Made by a program: the position numbers and the translations under genes. From the NCBI GenBank assembly GCA_014871385.1, contig CM026426.1, forward strand, positions 33,509,020 to 33,573,019: a stretch of DNA of 64,000 nt. The letters run 5' to 3'. Positions 1 to 13,634 of the stretch are shown piece after piece. Source of the DNA: Ceratodon purpureus (lineage: Eukaryota; Streptophyta; Bryopsida; Pseudoditrichales; Ditrichaceae). How positions within the stretch are numbered: position 1 is the stretch's first letter; each line of letters starts with the position of its first letter. Under the pieces are notes generated by a model. That model made no database searches. It saw only the letters and a list, made by a program, of their open reading frames with translations, and was not told the origin of the DNA.

Positions 1-3000
1 TAGTGTTCAACGAAGGGGGGAAAAAAAATAAAAAACAATTAAAGAGCGTAGGAGTATTGAATAAAAATAAGGCGGAGGATGGGAGAGGTGGAATTATAAA
101 ATGAACAAACGAAATGAGAGAAGGATTAATAAAAGCGTAGTGTTCAACGAAGGGGGAAAAAAAAAAAAAACAAATTAAAGAGCGTAGAGTATTGAATAAA
201 AATAAGGCGCAGGGGGGAGAGAGAGAATTATAAAAATGAACAAACAAATGAGAGAAGGAATTAAATAAAAGCGTAGTTCAACGAAGGGGGAAAAAAAAAA
301 AAAAATTAAAGAGCGTAGGAGTATTGAATAAAATAAGGCGGCAGGAGAGAGAGGTGGAATTATAAAATGAACAGACAAAATGAGAGAGAAGAATTAAATA
401 AAAGCGTAGTGTTCAACGAGGAAAAAAAATAAAAAACAAATTAAAGAGCGTAGAGTATTGAATAAAAATAAGGCGGGAGGATGGGGGGAGAGGTGGAATT
501 ATAAAAATGAACAAACGAAATGAGAGAAGGAATTAAATAAAGCGTAGTTTCAACGAAGGGGGAAAAAAAAATAAAAAAAGAGTAAAGAGCGTAGGAGTAT
601 TGAATAAAAAATAAGGCGGGAGGATAGGGGAGAGGTGGAATTATAAAAATGAACAAACGAAATGAGAGAAGGAATTAAATAAAAGCGTAGTGTTCAACGA
701 AGGGGAAACAAAAAAAAAAAAAAAAGAATTAAAGGAGCGTAAGGAGTATTGAATAAAAATAAGGGCGGAGGATAGGGGAGAGGTGGAATTATAAAATGAA
801 CAGAACGAAATGAGAGAAGGAATTAAATAAAAGCGTAGTGTTCAACGAAGGGGGAAAAAAAAATAAAAAAAAGAATTAAAGAGCGTAGGAGTATTGAATA
901 AAAATAAGGCGGGAGGATAGAGGGAGAGGTGGAATTATAAAAATGAACAAAACGAAATGATAGAAGGAATTAAATAAAAGCGTAGTGTTCAAACGAAGGG
1001 GGAAAAAAAAAATAAAAACAAATTAAGGAGCGTAGGAGTATTGAATAAAAATAAGGCGGGAGGATAGGGGAGAGGTGGAATAATAAAAATGAACAGACAA
1101 AATGAGAGAAGGAATTAAATAAAAAGCGTAGTGTTCAACGAAGGGGGAAAAAAAAATAAAAAACAAATTAAAGAGCGTAGGAGTATTGAATAAAAATAAG
1201 GCGGAAGGATGGGGGAGAGGTGGAATTATAAAAATGAACAGAACGAAATGAAGAGAAGGAATTAAATAAAAGCGTAGTGTTAACGAAGGGGGAAAAAAAT
1301 AAAAAAACAAATTAAAGAGCGTAGAGTATTGAATAAAAATAAGGCGGCAGGATGGGGGAGAGGTGGGAATTAATAAAAATGAACAGACAAAATGAGAGAA
1401 GGAATTAAATAAAAGCGTAGTGTTCAACGAAGGGGGAAAAAAAATAAAAACAAAATTAAAGAGCGTAGGAGTATTGAATAAAAATAAGGGCGGAGGATAG
1501 ATGAGAGGTGGAATTATAAAAATGAACAAACGAAAATGAGAGAAGGAATTAAATAAAAGCGTAGTGTTCAACGAAGGGGGGAAAAAAAATAAAAAAACAA
1601 ATAAGAGCGTAGGAGTATTGAATAAAATAAGGCGGGAGGATGGGGGGAGAGAGGTGGAATTATAAAAATGAACAGAACAAATGAAGAGAAGGAATTAAAT
1701 AAAAGCGTAGTGTTCAACGAAGGGGGAAAAAAAATAAAAAAACAAATTACAGAGCGAGGAGTATTGAATAAAAATAGGCGGAGGATCGGGGGAAGTGGAA
1801 TAATTAAAAATGAACAGACAAATGAGAGAAGGAATTAAATAAAAGCAATAGTGTTCAACGAAGGGGGAAAAAAATAAAAAACAAATTAAAGAGCGTAGGA
1901 GTATTGAATAAAATAAGGCGGAATGATGGGGGAGAGGTGGAATTATAAAAATGAACAGACAAAATGAGAGAAGGAATTAAATAAAAGCGTTAGTGTTCAA
2001 AGAAGAAGGAAAAAATAAAAAAACAAATTAAAGGCGTAAGAGTATGGAATAAAAATAAGGCGGCAGGATGGGGAGAGGTGGAATTATAAAAATGAACAGA
2101 CAAAATGAGAGAAGGAATTAATAAAAGCGTAGTGTTCAACGAAGGGGAAAAAAATAAAAAACAAATTAAAGAGCGTAAGAGTATTGAATAAAAATAAGGC
2201 GGCAGGATGGGGGAGAGGTGGAATTATAAATGAACAGAAAAATGAGAAAGGAATTAAATAAAAAGTAGTGTTCAACGAAAGGGAAAAAAAAAAAAAAAAA
2301 TTAAGAGCGGAGGAAAGATTGATGGATAAAAAAAGAGGAACAAAAGAAGGATTAAAAAAAAAAAAAAAAAAAAGAAAGGAAGTATTGAAAAATAAGGCGG
2401 GAGGATGGTGGAGACGTGGCATAATAAAAATGAACAGACAAAATGAGAGAAGGAATTAAATAAAGCGTAGTTTAACGAAGGGGAAAAAAAAAAAAAAAAT
2501 TAAGAGCGTAGGAGGTATTGAATAAAAATAAGGCGGAATGATGGGGGAGAGGTGGAATTATAAAAATAACAGACAAAATGAGAGAAGGAATTAAATAAAG
2601 CGTAGTCTTCAAGAAGGGGAAAAAAAAAAATAAAAAACAAATTACAGAGCGTAGGAGTATTGAATGAAAATAAGGCAGGAGGATGGGGGAGGGGGTGGAA
2701 TTATAAAAATGAACAAACGAAATGAGAGAAGGAATTAAATAAAAGCTTAGTGTTCAACGAAGGGGGAAAAAAAATAAAAAACAAATAAAGAGCGTAGGAG
2801 TATGGAATAAAATAAGGCGGGAGGATGGGGGAGAGGGTGGAATTATAAAAATGAACAAACGAAATGAGAAAGGAATTAAATAAAAGCATAGTGTTCAACG
2901 AAGGGGGAAAAAAAATAAAAAACAAATTAAAGAGCGTAGGAGTATTGAATAAAAATAAGGCGGGGAGGATGGGGGAGAGGTGGAATTATAAAAATGAACA

Positions 3001-6000
3001 AACGAAATGAAAGAAGGAATTAATAAAAGCGTAGTGTTCAACGAAGGGGGAAAAAAATAAAAACAAATTAAAGGGCGTAAGAGTATTCGATAAAAATAAG
3101 GCGGCAGGATGGGGGAGAGGTGGAATTATAAAAATGAACAGACAAAATGAGAGAAGGAATTAAATAAAAGCGTAGTCTTCAACGAAGGGGGAAAAAAAAT
3201 AAAAAACAAATTAAAGAGCGTAGGAGTATTGAATAAAATTAAGGCGGGAGGATGGGGGAGAGAGGTGGAATTATAAAAATGAACAAACGAAATGAAAGAA
3301 GGAATTAAATAAAAGCGTAGTGTTCAAAGAAGGGGGAAAAAAAATAAAAAAACAAATTAAAGGGCGTAGCAGTATTGAATAAAAATAAGGCGGGCAGGAT
3401 GAGGGAGAGGTGGAATTATAAAAATGAACAGACAAAATGAGAGAAGGAATTAAATAAAAGCGTAGTGTTCAACGAAGGGGGAAAAAAAATAAAAAACAAA
3501 TTACAGAGCGTAGGAGTATTGAATAAAAATATGGCGGAATGATGGGAGAGGGGTGGAATTATAAAGATGAACAGACAAAATGAGAGAAGGAATTAATAAA
3601 AGCGTAGTGTTCAACGAAGGGGGAAAAAAAAATAAAAAACAAATTACAGAGCGTAGGAGTATTGAATAAAAATAAGGCGGAATGATGAGGGAGGGGTGGA
3701 ATTATAAATATGAACAGACAAAATGAGAGAAGGAACTAAATAAAAGCATAGTGTTCAACGAAGGGGGAAAAAAAAATAAAAACAAATTAAAGAGCGTAGG
3801 AGTATTGAATAAAAATAAGGCCGGAGGAAGGGGGAGAGGTGGAATTATAAAAATGAACAGACAAAATGAGAGCAGGAATTAAATAAAAGCGTAGTGTTCA
3901 ACGAAGCGGGAAAAAAAAAAAAAAAAAACAAATTACTGAGCGTAGGAGTATTGAATAAAAATAAGGCAGGGAGGATGGGGGAGAGGTGGAATTATAAAAA
4001 TGAACAGACAAAATAAGAAAACGAATTAAATAAAAGCGTAGTGTTCAACGAAGGGGGAAAAAAAATAAAAAACAAATTAAAGAGCGTAGGAGTATTGAAT
4101 AAAAATAAGGCAGGAGGATGGGGGAGAGGTGGAATAATAAAAATGAACAGACAAAATGAGAGCAGGAATTAAATAAAAGCGTAGTGTTCAACGAAGGGGA
4201 AAAAAAAAAAAAAAAAAAACCAATTACTGAGCGTAGGAGTATTGAATAAAAATAAGGCAGGAGGATGGGGGAGAGGTGGAATTATTAAAATGAACAGACA
4301 AAATGAGAGAACGAATTAAATAAAAGCGTAGTGTTCAACGAAGGGGGAAAAAAAATAAAAAACAAATTAAAGAGCGTAGGAGTATTGAATAAAAATAAGG
4401 CCGGAGGAAGGGGGAGAGGTGGAATTATAAAATGAACAGACCAAATGAGAGCAGGAATTAAATAAAAGCTTAGTGTTCAACGAAGGGGAAAAAAAATAAA
4501 AAACAAATTACAGAGCGTAAGAGTATTGAATAAAATAAGGCGGGAGGATGGGGGAGAGGTGGAATAATAAAAATGAACAGACAAAATGAGAGAAGGAATT
4601 AAATAAAAGCGTAGTGTTTAACGAAGAGGGAAAAAAAATAAAAAAACAAATTACAGAGCGTAGGAGTATTGAATAAAAATAAGGCGGAATGATGGGGGAG
4701 AGGTGGAATTATAAAAATAAACAGACAAAATGAGAGAAGGAATTAAATAAAAGCGTAGTCTTCAAAGAAGGGGAAAAAAAAATAGAAAACAAATTACAGA
4801 GCGTAGGAGTATTGAATGAAAATAAGGCAGGAGGATGGCGGAGGGGTGGAATTATAAAAATGAACAAACGAAATGAGAGAAGGAATTAAATAAAAGCTTA
4901 GTGTTCAACGAAGGGGGAAAAAAAATGAAAAACAAATAAAGAGCGTAGGAGTATGGAATAAAAATAAGGCGGGAGGATGGGGGAGAGGTGGAATTATAAA
5001 AATGAACAAACGAAATGAGAAAGGAATTAAATAAAAGCATAGTGTTCAACGAAGGGGGAAAAAAAATAAAAAACAAATTAAAGAGCGTAGGAGTATTGAA
5101 TAAAAATAAGGCGGGAGGATGGGGGAGAGGTGGAATTATAAAAATGAACAAACGAAATGAAAGAAGGAATTAAATAAAAGCGTAGTGTTCAACGAAGGGG
5201 GAAAAAAATAAAAAACAAATTAAAGGGCGTAACAGTATTGAATAAAAATAAGGCGGCAGGATGGGGGAGAGGTGGAATTATAAAAATGAACAAACGAAAT
5301 ACACGAGGGAATTAAATAAAAGCGTAGTGTTCAAGGAAGGGCGAAAAAAAATAAAAAACAAATTAAAGAGCGTAGGAGTATTGAATAAAATTAAGGCGGG
5401 AGGATGGGGGAGAGGTGGAATTATAAAAATGAACAAACGAAATGAAAGAAGGAATTAAATAAAAGCGTAGTGTTCAAAGAAGGGGGAAAAAAATAAAAAA
5501 CAAATTAAAGGGCGTAACAGTATTGAATAAAAATAAGGCGGCAGGATGGGGGAGAGGTGGAATTATAAAAATGAACAGACAAAATGAGAGAAGGAATTAA
5601 ATAAAAGCGTAGTGTTCAACGAAGGGGGAAAAAAAATAAAAAACAAATTACAGAGCGTAGGAGTATTGAATAAAAATATGGCGGGAGGAAGGGGGAGAGG
5701 TGGAATTATAAAAATGAACAGACAAAATGAGAGAAGGAACTAAATAAAAGCATAGTGTTCAACGAAGGGGGAAAAAAAATAAAAAACAAATTACAGAGCG
5801 TAGGAGTTTTGAATAAAAATATGGCGGAATGATGGGAGAGGGGTGGAATTATAAAGATGAACAGACAAAATGAGAGAAGGAATTAAATAAAAGCGTAGTG
5901 TTCAACGAAGGGGGAAAAAAAATAAAAAACAAATTACAGAGCGTAGGAGTATTGAATAAAAATAAGGCGGAATGATGAGGGAGGGGTGGAATTATAAATA

Positions 6001-9000
6001 TGAACAGACAAAATGAGAGAAGGAACTAAATAAAAGCATAGTGTTCAACGAAGGGGGAAAAAAAATAAAAAACAAATTAAAGAGCGTAGGAGTATTGAAT
6101 AAAAATAAGGCCGGAGGAAGGGGGAGAGGTGGAATTATAAAAATGAACAGACAAAATGAGAGCAGGAATTAAATAAAAGCGTAGTGTTCAACGAAGGGGA
6201 AAAAAAATAAAAAACAAATTACAGAGCGTAAGAGTATTGAATAAAAATAAGGCGGGAGGATGGGGGAGAGGTGGAATAATAAAAATGAACAGACAAAATG
6301 AGAGAAGGAATTAAATAAAAGCGTAGTGTTCAACGAAGAGGGAAAAAAAATAAAAAACAAATTACAGAGCGTAGGAGTATTGAATAAAAATAAGGCGGAA
6401 TGATGGGGGAGAGGTGGAATTATAAAAATGAACAGACAAAATGAGAGAAGGAATTAAATAAAAGCATAGTGTTTACCGAAGGGGGAAAAAAAATAAAAAA
6501 CAAATAAAAGAGCGTAGGAGTATTGAATAAAAATAAGGCAGGAGGAAGGGGGACAGCTGGAATTATAAAATTAAACAGACAAAATGAGAGAAGGAATTAA
6601 ATAAAAGCGTAGTGTTCAAAGAAGGGGAAAAAAAAATAAAAAACAAATTACAGAGCGTAGGAGTATTGAATGAAAATAAGGCAGGAGGATGGGGGAGGGG
6701 TGGAATTATAAAAATGAACAAACGAAATGAGAGAAGGAATTAAATAAAAGCTTAGTGTTCAACGAAGGGGGAAAAAAAATAAAAAACAAATAAAGAGCGT
6801 AGGAATATGGAATAAAAATAAGGCGGGAGGATGGGGGAGAGGTGGAATTTTAAAAATGAACAAACGAAATGAGAAAGGAATTAAATAAAAGCATAGTGTT
6901 CAACGAAGGGGGAAAAAAAATAAAAAACAAATTAAAGAGCGTAGAAGTATTGAATAAAAATAAGGCGGGAGGATGGGGGAGAGGTGGAATTATAAAAATG
7001 AACAAACGAAATGAAAGAAGGAATTAAATAAAAGCGTAGTGTTCAACGAAGGGGGAAAAAAATAAAAAACAAATTAAAGGGCGTAAGAGTATTCAATAAA
7101 AATAAGGCGGCAGGATGGGGGAGAGGTCGAATTATAAAAATGAACAGACAAAATGAGAGAAGGAATTAAATAAAAGCGTAGTGTTCAACGAAGGGGGAAA
7201 AAAAATAAAAAACAAATTAAAGAGCGTAGGAGTATTGAATAAAATTAAGGCGGGAGGATGGGGGAGAGGTGGAATTATAAAAATGAACAAACGAAATGAA
7301 AGAAGGAATTAAATAAAAGCGTAGTGTTCAAAGAAGGGGGAAAAAAATAAAAAACAAATTAAAGGGCGTAACAGTATTGAATAAAAATAAGGCGGCAGGA
7401 TGGGGAGAGGTGGAATTATAAAAATGAACAGACAAAATGAGAGAAGGAATTAAATAAAGCGTAGTGTTCAACGAAGGGGGAAAAAAAATAAAAAACAAAT
7501 TACAGAGCGTAGGAGTATTGAATAAAAATATGGCGGGAGGAAGGGGGAGAGGTGGAATTATAAAAATGAACAGACAAAATGAGAGAAGGAACTAAATAAA
7601 AGCATAGTGTTCAACGAAGGGGGAAAAAAAATAAAAAACAATTAAAGAGCGTAGGAGTATTGAATAAAAATAAGGCCGGAGGAAGGGGGAGAGGTGGAAT
7701 TATAAAAATGAACAGACAAAATAAGAAAACGAATTAAATAAAAGCGTAGTGTTCAACGAAGGGGGAAAAAAAATAAAAAACAAATTAAAGAGCGTAGGAG
7801 TATTGAATAAAAATAAGGCAGGAGGATGGGGGAGAGGTGGAATAATAAAAATGAACAGACAATATGAGAGCAGGAATTAAATAAAAGCGCAGTGTTCAAC
7901 GAAGGGGAAAAAAAAAAAAAAAAAACAAATTACTGAGCGTAGGAGTATTGAATAAAAATAAGGCAGGAGGATGGGGGAGAGGTGGAATTATTAAAATGAA
8001 CAGACAAAATGAGAGAACGAATTAAATAAAAGCGTAGTGTTCAACGAAGGGAGAAAAAAAATAAAAAACAAATTAAAGAGCGTAGGAGTATTGAATAAAA
8101 ATAAGGCGGAATGATGGGGGAGAGGTGGAATTATAAAAATGAACAAACGAAATGAGAGAAGGAATTAAATAAAAGCTTAGTGTTCAACGAAGGGGGAAAA
8201 AAAATAAAAAACAAATTAAAGAGCGTAGGAGTATTGAATAAAAATAAGGCGGGAGGATGGGGGAGAGGTGGAATTATAAAAATGAACAAACGAAATGAGA
8301 GAAGGAATTAAATAAAAGCGTAGTGTTCAAAGAAGGGGAAAAAAAAAAATAAAAAACAAATTAGAGAGCGTAGGAGTATTGAATTAAAATAAGGCGGGAG
8401 GATGGGGGAGAGGTGGAATTATAAAAATGAACAAACGAAATGAGGGAAGGAATTAAATAAAAGCGTAGTGTTCAAGGAAGGGGGAAAAAAAAATAAAAAA
8501 CAAATTAAAGAGCGTAGGAGTATTGAATAAAAATAAGGCGGGAGGATGGGGGAGAGGTGGAATTATAAAAATGAACAAACGAAATGAGAGAAGGAATTAA
8601 ATAAAAGCGTAGTGTTCAAGGAAGGGGGAAAAAAAAAATAAAAAACAAATTAAAGAGCGTAGGAGTATTGAATAAAAATAAGGCAGGAGGATGGGGGAGA
8701 GGTGGAATTATAAAAATGAACAAACGAAATGAGAGAAGGAATTAAATAAAAGCGTAGTGTTCGACGAAGGGGGAAAAAAATAAAAAACAAATTAAAGAGC
8801 GTAGGAGTATTGAATAAAAATAAGGCGGGAGGATGGGGGAGAGGTGGAATTATAAAAATGAACAAACGAAATGAGAGAAGGAATTAAATAAAAGCGTAGT
8901 GTTCAAAGAAGGGGAAAAAAAAAATAAAAAACAAATTAAAGAGCGTAGGAGTATTGAATAAAAATAAGGCGGGAAGATGGGGGAGAGGTGGAATTATAAA

Positions 9001-10035
9001 AATGAACAAACGAAATGAGAGAAGGAATTAAATAAAAGCTTAGTGTTCAACGAAGGGGGAAAAAAAATAAAAAACAAATTAAAGAGCGTAGGAGTATTGA
9101 ATAAAAATAAGGCGGGAGGATGGGGGAGAGGTGGAATTATAAAAATGAACAAACGAAATGAGAGAAGGAATTAAATAAAAGCGTAGTGTTCAAAGAAGGG
9201 GAAAAAAAAATAAAAAACAAATTACAGAGCGTAGGAGTATTGAATAAAAATAAGGCGGGAGGATGGGGGAGAGGTGGAATTATAAAAATGAACAAACGAA
9301 ATGAGAGAAGGAATTAAATAAAAGCGTAGTGTTCAAGGAAGGGGGAAAAAAAAATAAAAAACAAATTAAAGAGCGTAGGAGTATTGAATAAAAATAAGGC
9401 AGGAGGATGGGGGAGAGGTGGAATTATAAAAATGAACAAACGAAATGAGAGAAGGAATTAAATAAAAGCGCAGTGTTCGACGAAGGGGGAAAAAAATAAA
9501 AAACAAATTAAAGAGCGTAGGAGTATTGAATAAAAATAAGGCGGGAGGATGGCGGAGAGGTGGAATTATAAAAATGAACAAATGAAATGAGAGAAGCAAT
9601 TAAATAAAAGCGTAGTGTTCAACGAAGAGGGAAAAAAAATAAAAAACAAATTACAGAGCGTAGGAGTATTGAATAAAAATAAGGCGGGAGGAAGGGGGAG
9701 AGGTGGAATTATAAAAATGAACAGACAAAATGAGAGAAGGAATTAAATAAAAGCGTAGTGTTCAACGAAGGGGGGAAAAAAATTAACAGTCGATAATGAC
9801 GAATCATCAGCTGAACTCAGGCGCTTAGAGGATCTTCACGTGACTCTGGGTCGACATGAGGATTTACTAGCTTTAGTATATTATAAAAATGAACAGACAA
9901 AATGAGAGAAGGAATTAAATAAAAGCGTAGTGTTCAAAGAAGGGGGAAAAAAAAAATAAAAAACAAAGAGAGTGTGGGAATATTAAATAAAAACAAGGGG
10001 ATAGGATGGGAGAGTGGTGGAATCATAAAATTTAT
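1..10035. repeat. Purine-rich satellite array, unit about 141 bp
   Basis: About 70 head-to-tail copies of a unit of roughly 141 bp fill the first 10 kb. Each unit contains AGCGTAGTGTTCAACGAAGG, an A-rich run, GAGCGTAGGAGTATTGAAT, GGCGGGAGGATGGGGGAGAGG and AATGAACARACRAAATGAGA. The plus strand is almost pure A+G. Units before about 2.7 kb are ragged with many small indels, and later units are cleaner. A marker variant (GAATGAAAATAAGGCAGG) recurs at about 2659, 4811 and 6664, each time followed by a CTTAGTG and then a CATAGTG variant, which shows blocks of 13-15 units copied together. Short open frames on the minus strand are translations of this repeat and are not genes. The array runs off the left edge. 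Confidence 0.97.
9783..9881. other. 98-bp non-satellite segment inside the last units
   Basis: About 98 bp of mixed-composition DNA replaces the middle of one satellite unit, and normal satellite resumes with TTATAAAAATGAACAGAC. One plus-strand frame is open through it and reads DESSAELRRLEDLHVTLGRH and then EDLLALVYY, an amphipathic, protein-like composition unlike the satellite around it. No splice sites or start codon are obvious. It may be a scrap of an exon from another element, or filler DNA from break repair. Confidence 0.55.
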
Positions 10036-10680
10036 TTGAGTGATGTTGTTGGAGTGCTCGGGCGCGTGCAAAACGGGCGCCCGCATTGATGGGCGCGAGC
10101 GCGTGCAGGCGCGTGCAAATGGAACGAGGGAGTTCGGGGGGAGAAAAGAGTTCCATGATATGGTTGCAGTGCTCGCGCGCGAGTATTGACGGGCGCGCGC
10201 AATCGGGCGCGCGCGAAATCGGGCGCGAGCGGAATGCGGGAGACATTGTGGGGGGAGGAAGAGTTTCAGAATCACGCGACCGTGCGCGCGAGGTTGGTTT
10301 GACGGGCGCGATCAGGACGCGCGCGCGGGTGCGGGCGCGTGCAAATGGAAAAGAGGGTTTGGGGAGAGAAATTAGTCCCTCACCCGGGTTGCAGTGCTCG
10401 CGCGCGTGCGAAATCGGGCGCGAGCGAAATCGAGTGCGAGCGAAATCGAGCGGGCGCGTGCGAAATCGGGCGCGAACGGACCGTTGGGTGTTCCACATTT
10501 CAGTATCCGTTCGCGCGCTGTTGGTGCGACGGGCGCGATCCGTTCGCGCGCGCGCGCGCGTATGGGCGCAATCCTGGGTTTACTCTCGCTGGGGGCAGGT
10601 TTCCGCGCGCGCGGGTACGCACACTACGGGCGCGCGCAAACGCGCGTGAGCATGCGGGCGGGTTCAGAGTTCAAATCCAC
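10036..10680. repeat. GC-rich motif array 3 of element A
   Basis: A run of GGGCGCGAGCG / GGGCGCGCGC motifs with 15-40 bp spacers, the same motif that lies upstream of both genes of element A (13.92-14.29 and 14.95-15.18 kb). Here it abuts the satellite on its left and the 3' side of the broken RING gene on its right. Arginine/alanine-rich open frames in all registers are by-products of the CpG-rich motif. It could be a subterminal array or the promoter array of a further gene lost to the left. Confidence 0.8.
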
Positions 10681-11079
10681 GTAACATAAAATTCAGTCCA
10701 TAAGTTAAATACACTTACAATAACTTAAGTTTTATTACTGTGACCTAAATCCACAGACCATATTAAACATTTTGGTGTGCAACAGAGATATTTATACACT
10801 TATCATACGATGGAAGGAGATGAGACAACGGGCGGAATGAATAACATGATTGGCAATCAAAAAAAGGGAGGCCAATGTATTATGTAGGGAGAATAAAAGC
10901 GTCTTGAGAATCACGACAATGATTTACAAAAGAAAATTATCATCCATTGTTTGAGTTTAACAAACATTAAACATGTGAATGTAATCCCAAACCTATTCAT
11001 ACCCCTATGCCTTCTACATGAATTTATATTCCGATATCTTTTTACAGAATGTGGTCTTCACTCATGGATCTCCACGACG

Positions 11080-12196
11080 TCACGTGCCCGGTGCAGAGGA
11101 ACTCGATCCACCCTCATTGTGTCGAGCACGAGAGCTACCGGCTGCACTACTTTCTGCCCCATCGTTGGCGATGAGTTTCCGCTTGGCAGAACGGGTTCTC
11201 TTCGCTATGCCATCTCCTCCAAGCATTGCTTCCATGAAGTTGTTGTTGCGCATCCGACGGAGCACTGTTACGACATCCGGAGTATGTTCCGCACATAGGA
11301 AATCCACGGCTTGAGTCTTGAACAATATATCCCATTCAGATTCCGCGGTTTGTACTTCCTCAGCGATCCGGAGATCCTCTTCAGTCATGTCGTGCAACTC
11401 CTTGATCTGATCCGCAACCAAGTTCCCTTTGGAATTCCACTTAAATCCAAGAGGATGGGGGCCGTACTGGAATGTACGAGTTTGAATATCCCAGTGCCCA
11501 TGTAGCACTTGGTAGAAGAAATTCCTCCTTCCCTCGAGTTCGTCCTCCGTCCCGCCCTTGATGAGTTCGTGGCAGATCCGTACAATCTCCGCAGGTTTCT
11601 GGTCCCACCTCCACTGATCGCTCATTTGTTTAACATAGGACTGGTGCATTCCCATAAGCCAATTCCAAATCAAGTCTTCACCCCACTTGTCCGGAAAGTC
11701 AGGAGTATTTTCCTTATTTTGCTCCCAATGCGGTGGCATCCAATTCACTAGGCCGAATTGCTCATAAAAACGCTTGTGTAAGGGGGCCTTACATACTGCA
11801 CACCGCCGACGTATCAAGACATGGGAAATCAAGCATTGTGGATGATACATGCATTGACAGGATCCCAATTGCCAGCCCCCCTCTGGCCCAAATAGATTGG
11901 TACAAATTGCACACTAGGTTCCATCCAACACATACTTCGCTGGATTGGGCCAGAGCAATCTTGGCTTTGTATTTTTAGGGATCTTCTCATTAGAATTGGC
12001 GGTCTTGTACTCCCACTCCAACTGCGTCCAATCTATTGCTTTACCAATCATTGGTATGTCGTCAGGGAACATTTCATCTGGATCTGCCCACGAGGTAAGT
12101 CCGAAATCTCTCTTGGAGTTAAGCTGGAGGTAGTCGCGGTCAATCCTCTTGAACTCATCGTGCATCTGTCTGAAACGGTCGACGTTCATGATGCAT
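11080..12196 (-). pseudogene. Element A RING-finger region (C-terminal part of the A accessory protein)
   Basis: This is the C-terminal part of the protein that begins at 13,634. A frame from about 12,196 reaches a RING-type zinc finger: CAIC, then after 14 residues CQC, HPQC and CAVC, followed by RFYEQFGL and MPPHW. Element C's RING protein (C3) has the matching order CTIC, HCNHKFHITC, CVMC, RFYEMLGL and MPPG, so the two are homologous. RING fingers usually recruit E2 ubiquitin-conjugating enzymes; that role is inferred here. A TAG at 11,914-11,916, directly before CAIC, splits the frame, and the join to the N-terminal part also needs a frame change. A serine-rich tail with a basic RTRSAKRK patch ends at 11,080. 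Confidence 0.75.
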
Positions 12197-12233
12197 GCAA
12201 TCTTTCATTGGTAGTACTGTCTGCTCATATCGA

Positions 12234-13634
12234 TCAGATACTTTCTAAGCATCCCGTTGGTAGCTTGCAATTCGGAGACAGTGGGTACCGATGGCTGTTG
12301 AAATCCCAAAGAGTCCTCCGTCTCTTGAGAATCCACGAACATGATTTGCCGCTGGGGGGGTGCATCACTTGACTTGATGACGCGAATGGAATGATTGGCT
12401 TACGAAGAACTCGGACCGGGGTATCTTCCAGGAGACCGTGCGTGGCCGATTCAATGATGGCATTCACGTCTTCCTCGTTCATTCCAGGGCTACTAGGGAT
12501 TGGAGCTTGGCTTGCCTCGGGTACGTAAGTCAGAGCCCTCGCAGATCGAAGTTGCGAAATCTCTTCATTCTGCTTCCGTATAATCTCATTCATCCTATCA
12601 GCTTCTTCGAACAAGTTCTGGATCGTCTTCTCCATCTCAGAAATTATTGCATTTTTTCCTTCCAGCTCCTTCTGCAATGCATCGCCTGGTGGGCCGTGGG
12701 CATCAGCGGCGGCTATTGTAGCCTCCAACTCATCTGCAAACCCAGTGTCATCATCTTCCATTACATCACTCGGGCCCGCAATCTGTGGATTCAATACAGG
12801 AGGAGCTACATCAACATTGCTTGGGCCCACAATCTGTGGAACTAATATAGGAGGAGCAACATCAACATTGCTCGGGCCCTCGACGATTGCTGGAGGACCC
12901 TGATGAGGAATACCCGGTCCAGTAGGATTTGCAGGCGGTGCACGATTCCTCGTCGACAAACAGGCAGCTAGCACAGGATCCTTCTTTTTTAACCGTGTGA
13001 TTCTAGCACTAGTCGCTGCTCTTGTTTGTGACTGAGGGGGACGGTCTACCGTACCATCAGAATCATTATCCGCTTCTGAGTCACTCCATTCAATAGGCGC
13101 TTGATCCTCAGGATCATCCAAGTATGCCCAGTCCACACCTGGAAATCTTAGGACCCTTGTAGGTATCGCCATCTCATGTGGACGCCGCTGGACGCTAGGA
13201 GTCAACCGTATGGTCCTCCAATCCACCTGCCTATGAAGCACTACCTCGGCATATACCATTCTACAAATAAAGAGCGGAACCTCATTTCTATCGTTCATCG
13301 CCTGGTTGTATAGGACCTGCCACACCTCCAAACACCGCCTCCCGAACTGACGGTTCTTGCAATATTTCATGTTCGCCTTGTTTGAAGTACGATTGTTATT
13401 ATGACGGTGCAACGGGAATAACTTCCCAATGTGGCACCATTCAATGAATTGTTCACACGTTGCTAGAGTCCACGGTTGCGGTGCAGCTTCCCACCCTCTG
13501 AATGCCAGCTTTGCAGGATCCATTAAGACGTGAACCCTCTTATGTTGGAGGTTTCCATGCCTGGCCCGTCCCGCATCCTTTTGCTTTTTCCTCTGCTCTG
13601 CCGCCGTGGGCTGATTTGGTTCTTGCCATTCCAT
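12234..13634 (-). pseudogene. Element A accessory protein, N-terminal domain and coiled coil
   Basis: From the ATG at 13,632-13,634 (MEWQEPNQ) the frame stays open for about 465 codons. In order it holds a basic start, a conserved domain from PWTLATCEQFIEWCHIGKL to MVYAEVVLHRQVDWRT (about residues 55-145), an acidic/serine stretch (SDSEADNDSDG), a proline-rich linker with a duplicated GPSNVDVAPP motif, and a coiled coil (about residues 310-370). The same domain opens A' (63,236), C2 and C3. Near 12,350 the frame shifts by one base; in the other frame VDSQETEDSLGFQQPS leads towards the RING region. An intron could end just upstream (TTTTGGAAG at about 13,660). The function of the conserved domain is unknown. 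Confidence 0.75.

Noticed and set aside
175-9600. Many 60-180 codon open frames on the minus strand in the first 10 kb
   Set aside because: They are translations of the satellite unit, repeating the same Phe/Ile/Pro/Leu-rich peptide, and show no start context or conservation.
9983-10689. Arg/Ala-rich open frames on both strands at 10.0-10.7 kb, and similar ones at 13.8-14.3, 25.0, 28.9, 31.2, 36.1, 39.7, 50.7 and 62.7 kb
   Set aside because: They coincide with CpG-rich motif arrays that lack stops in all frames. The amino-acid content follows the motif and not a protein.
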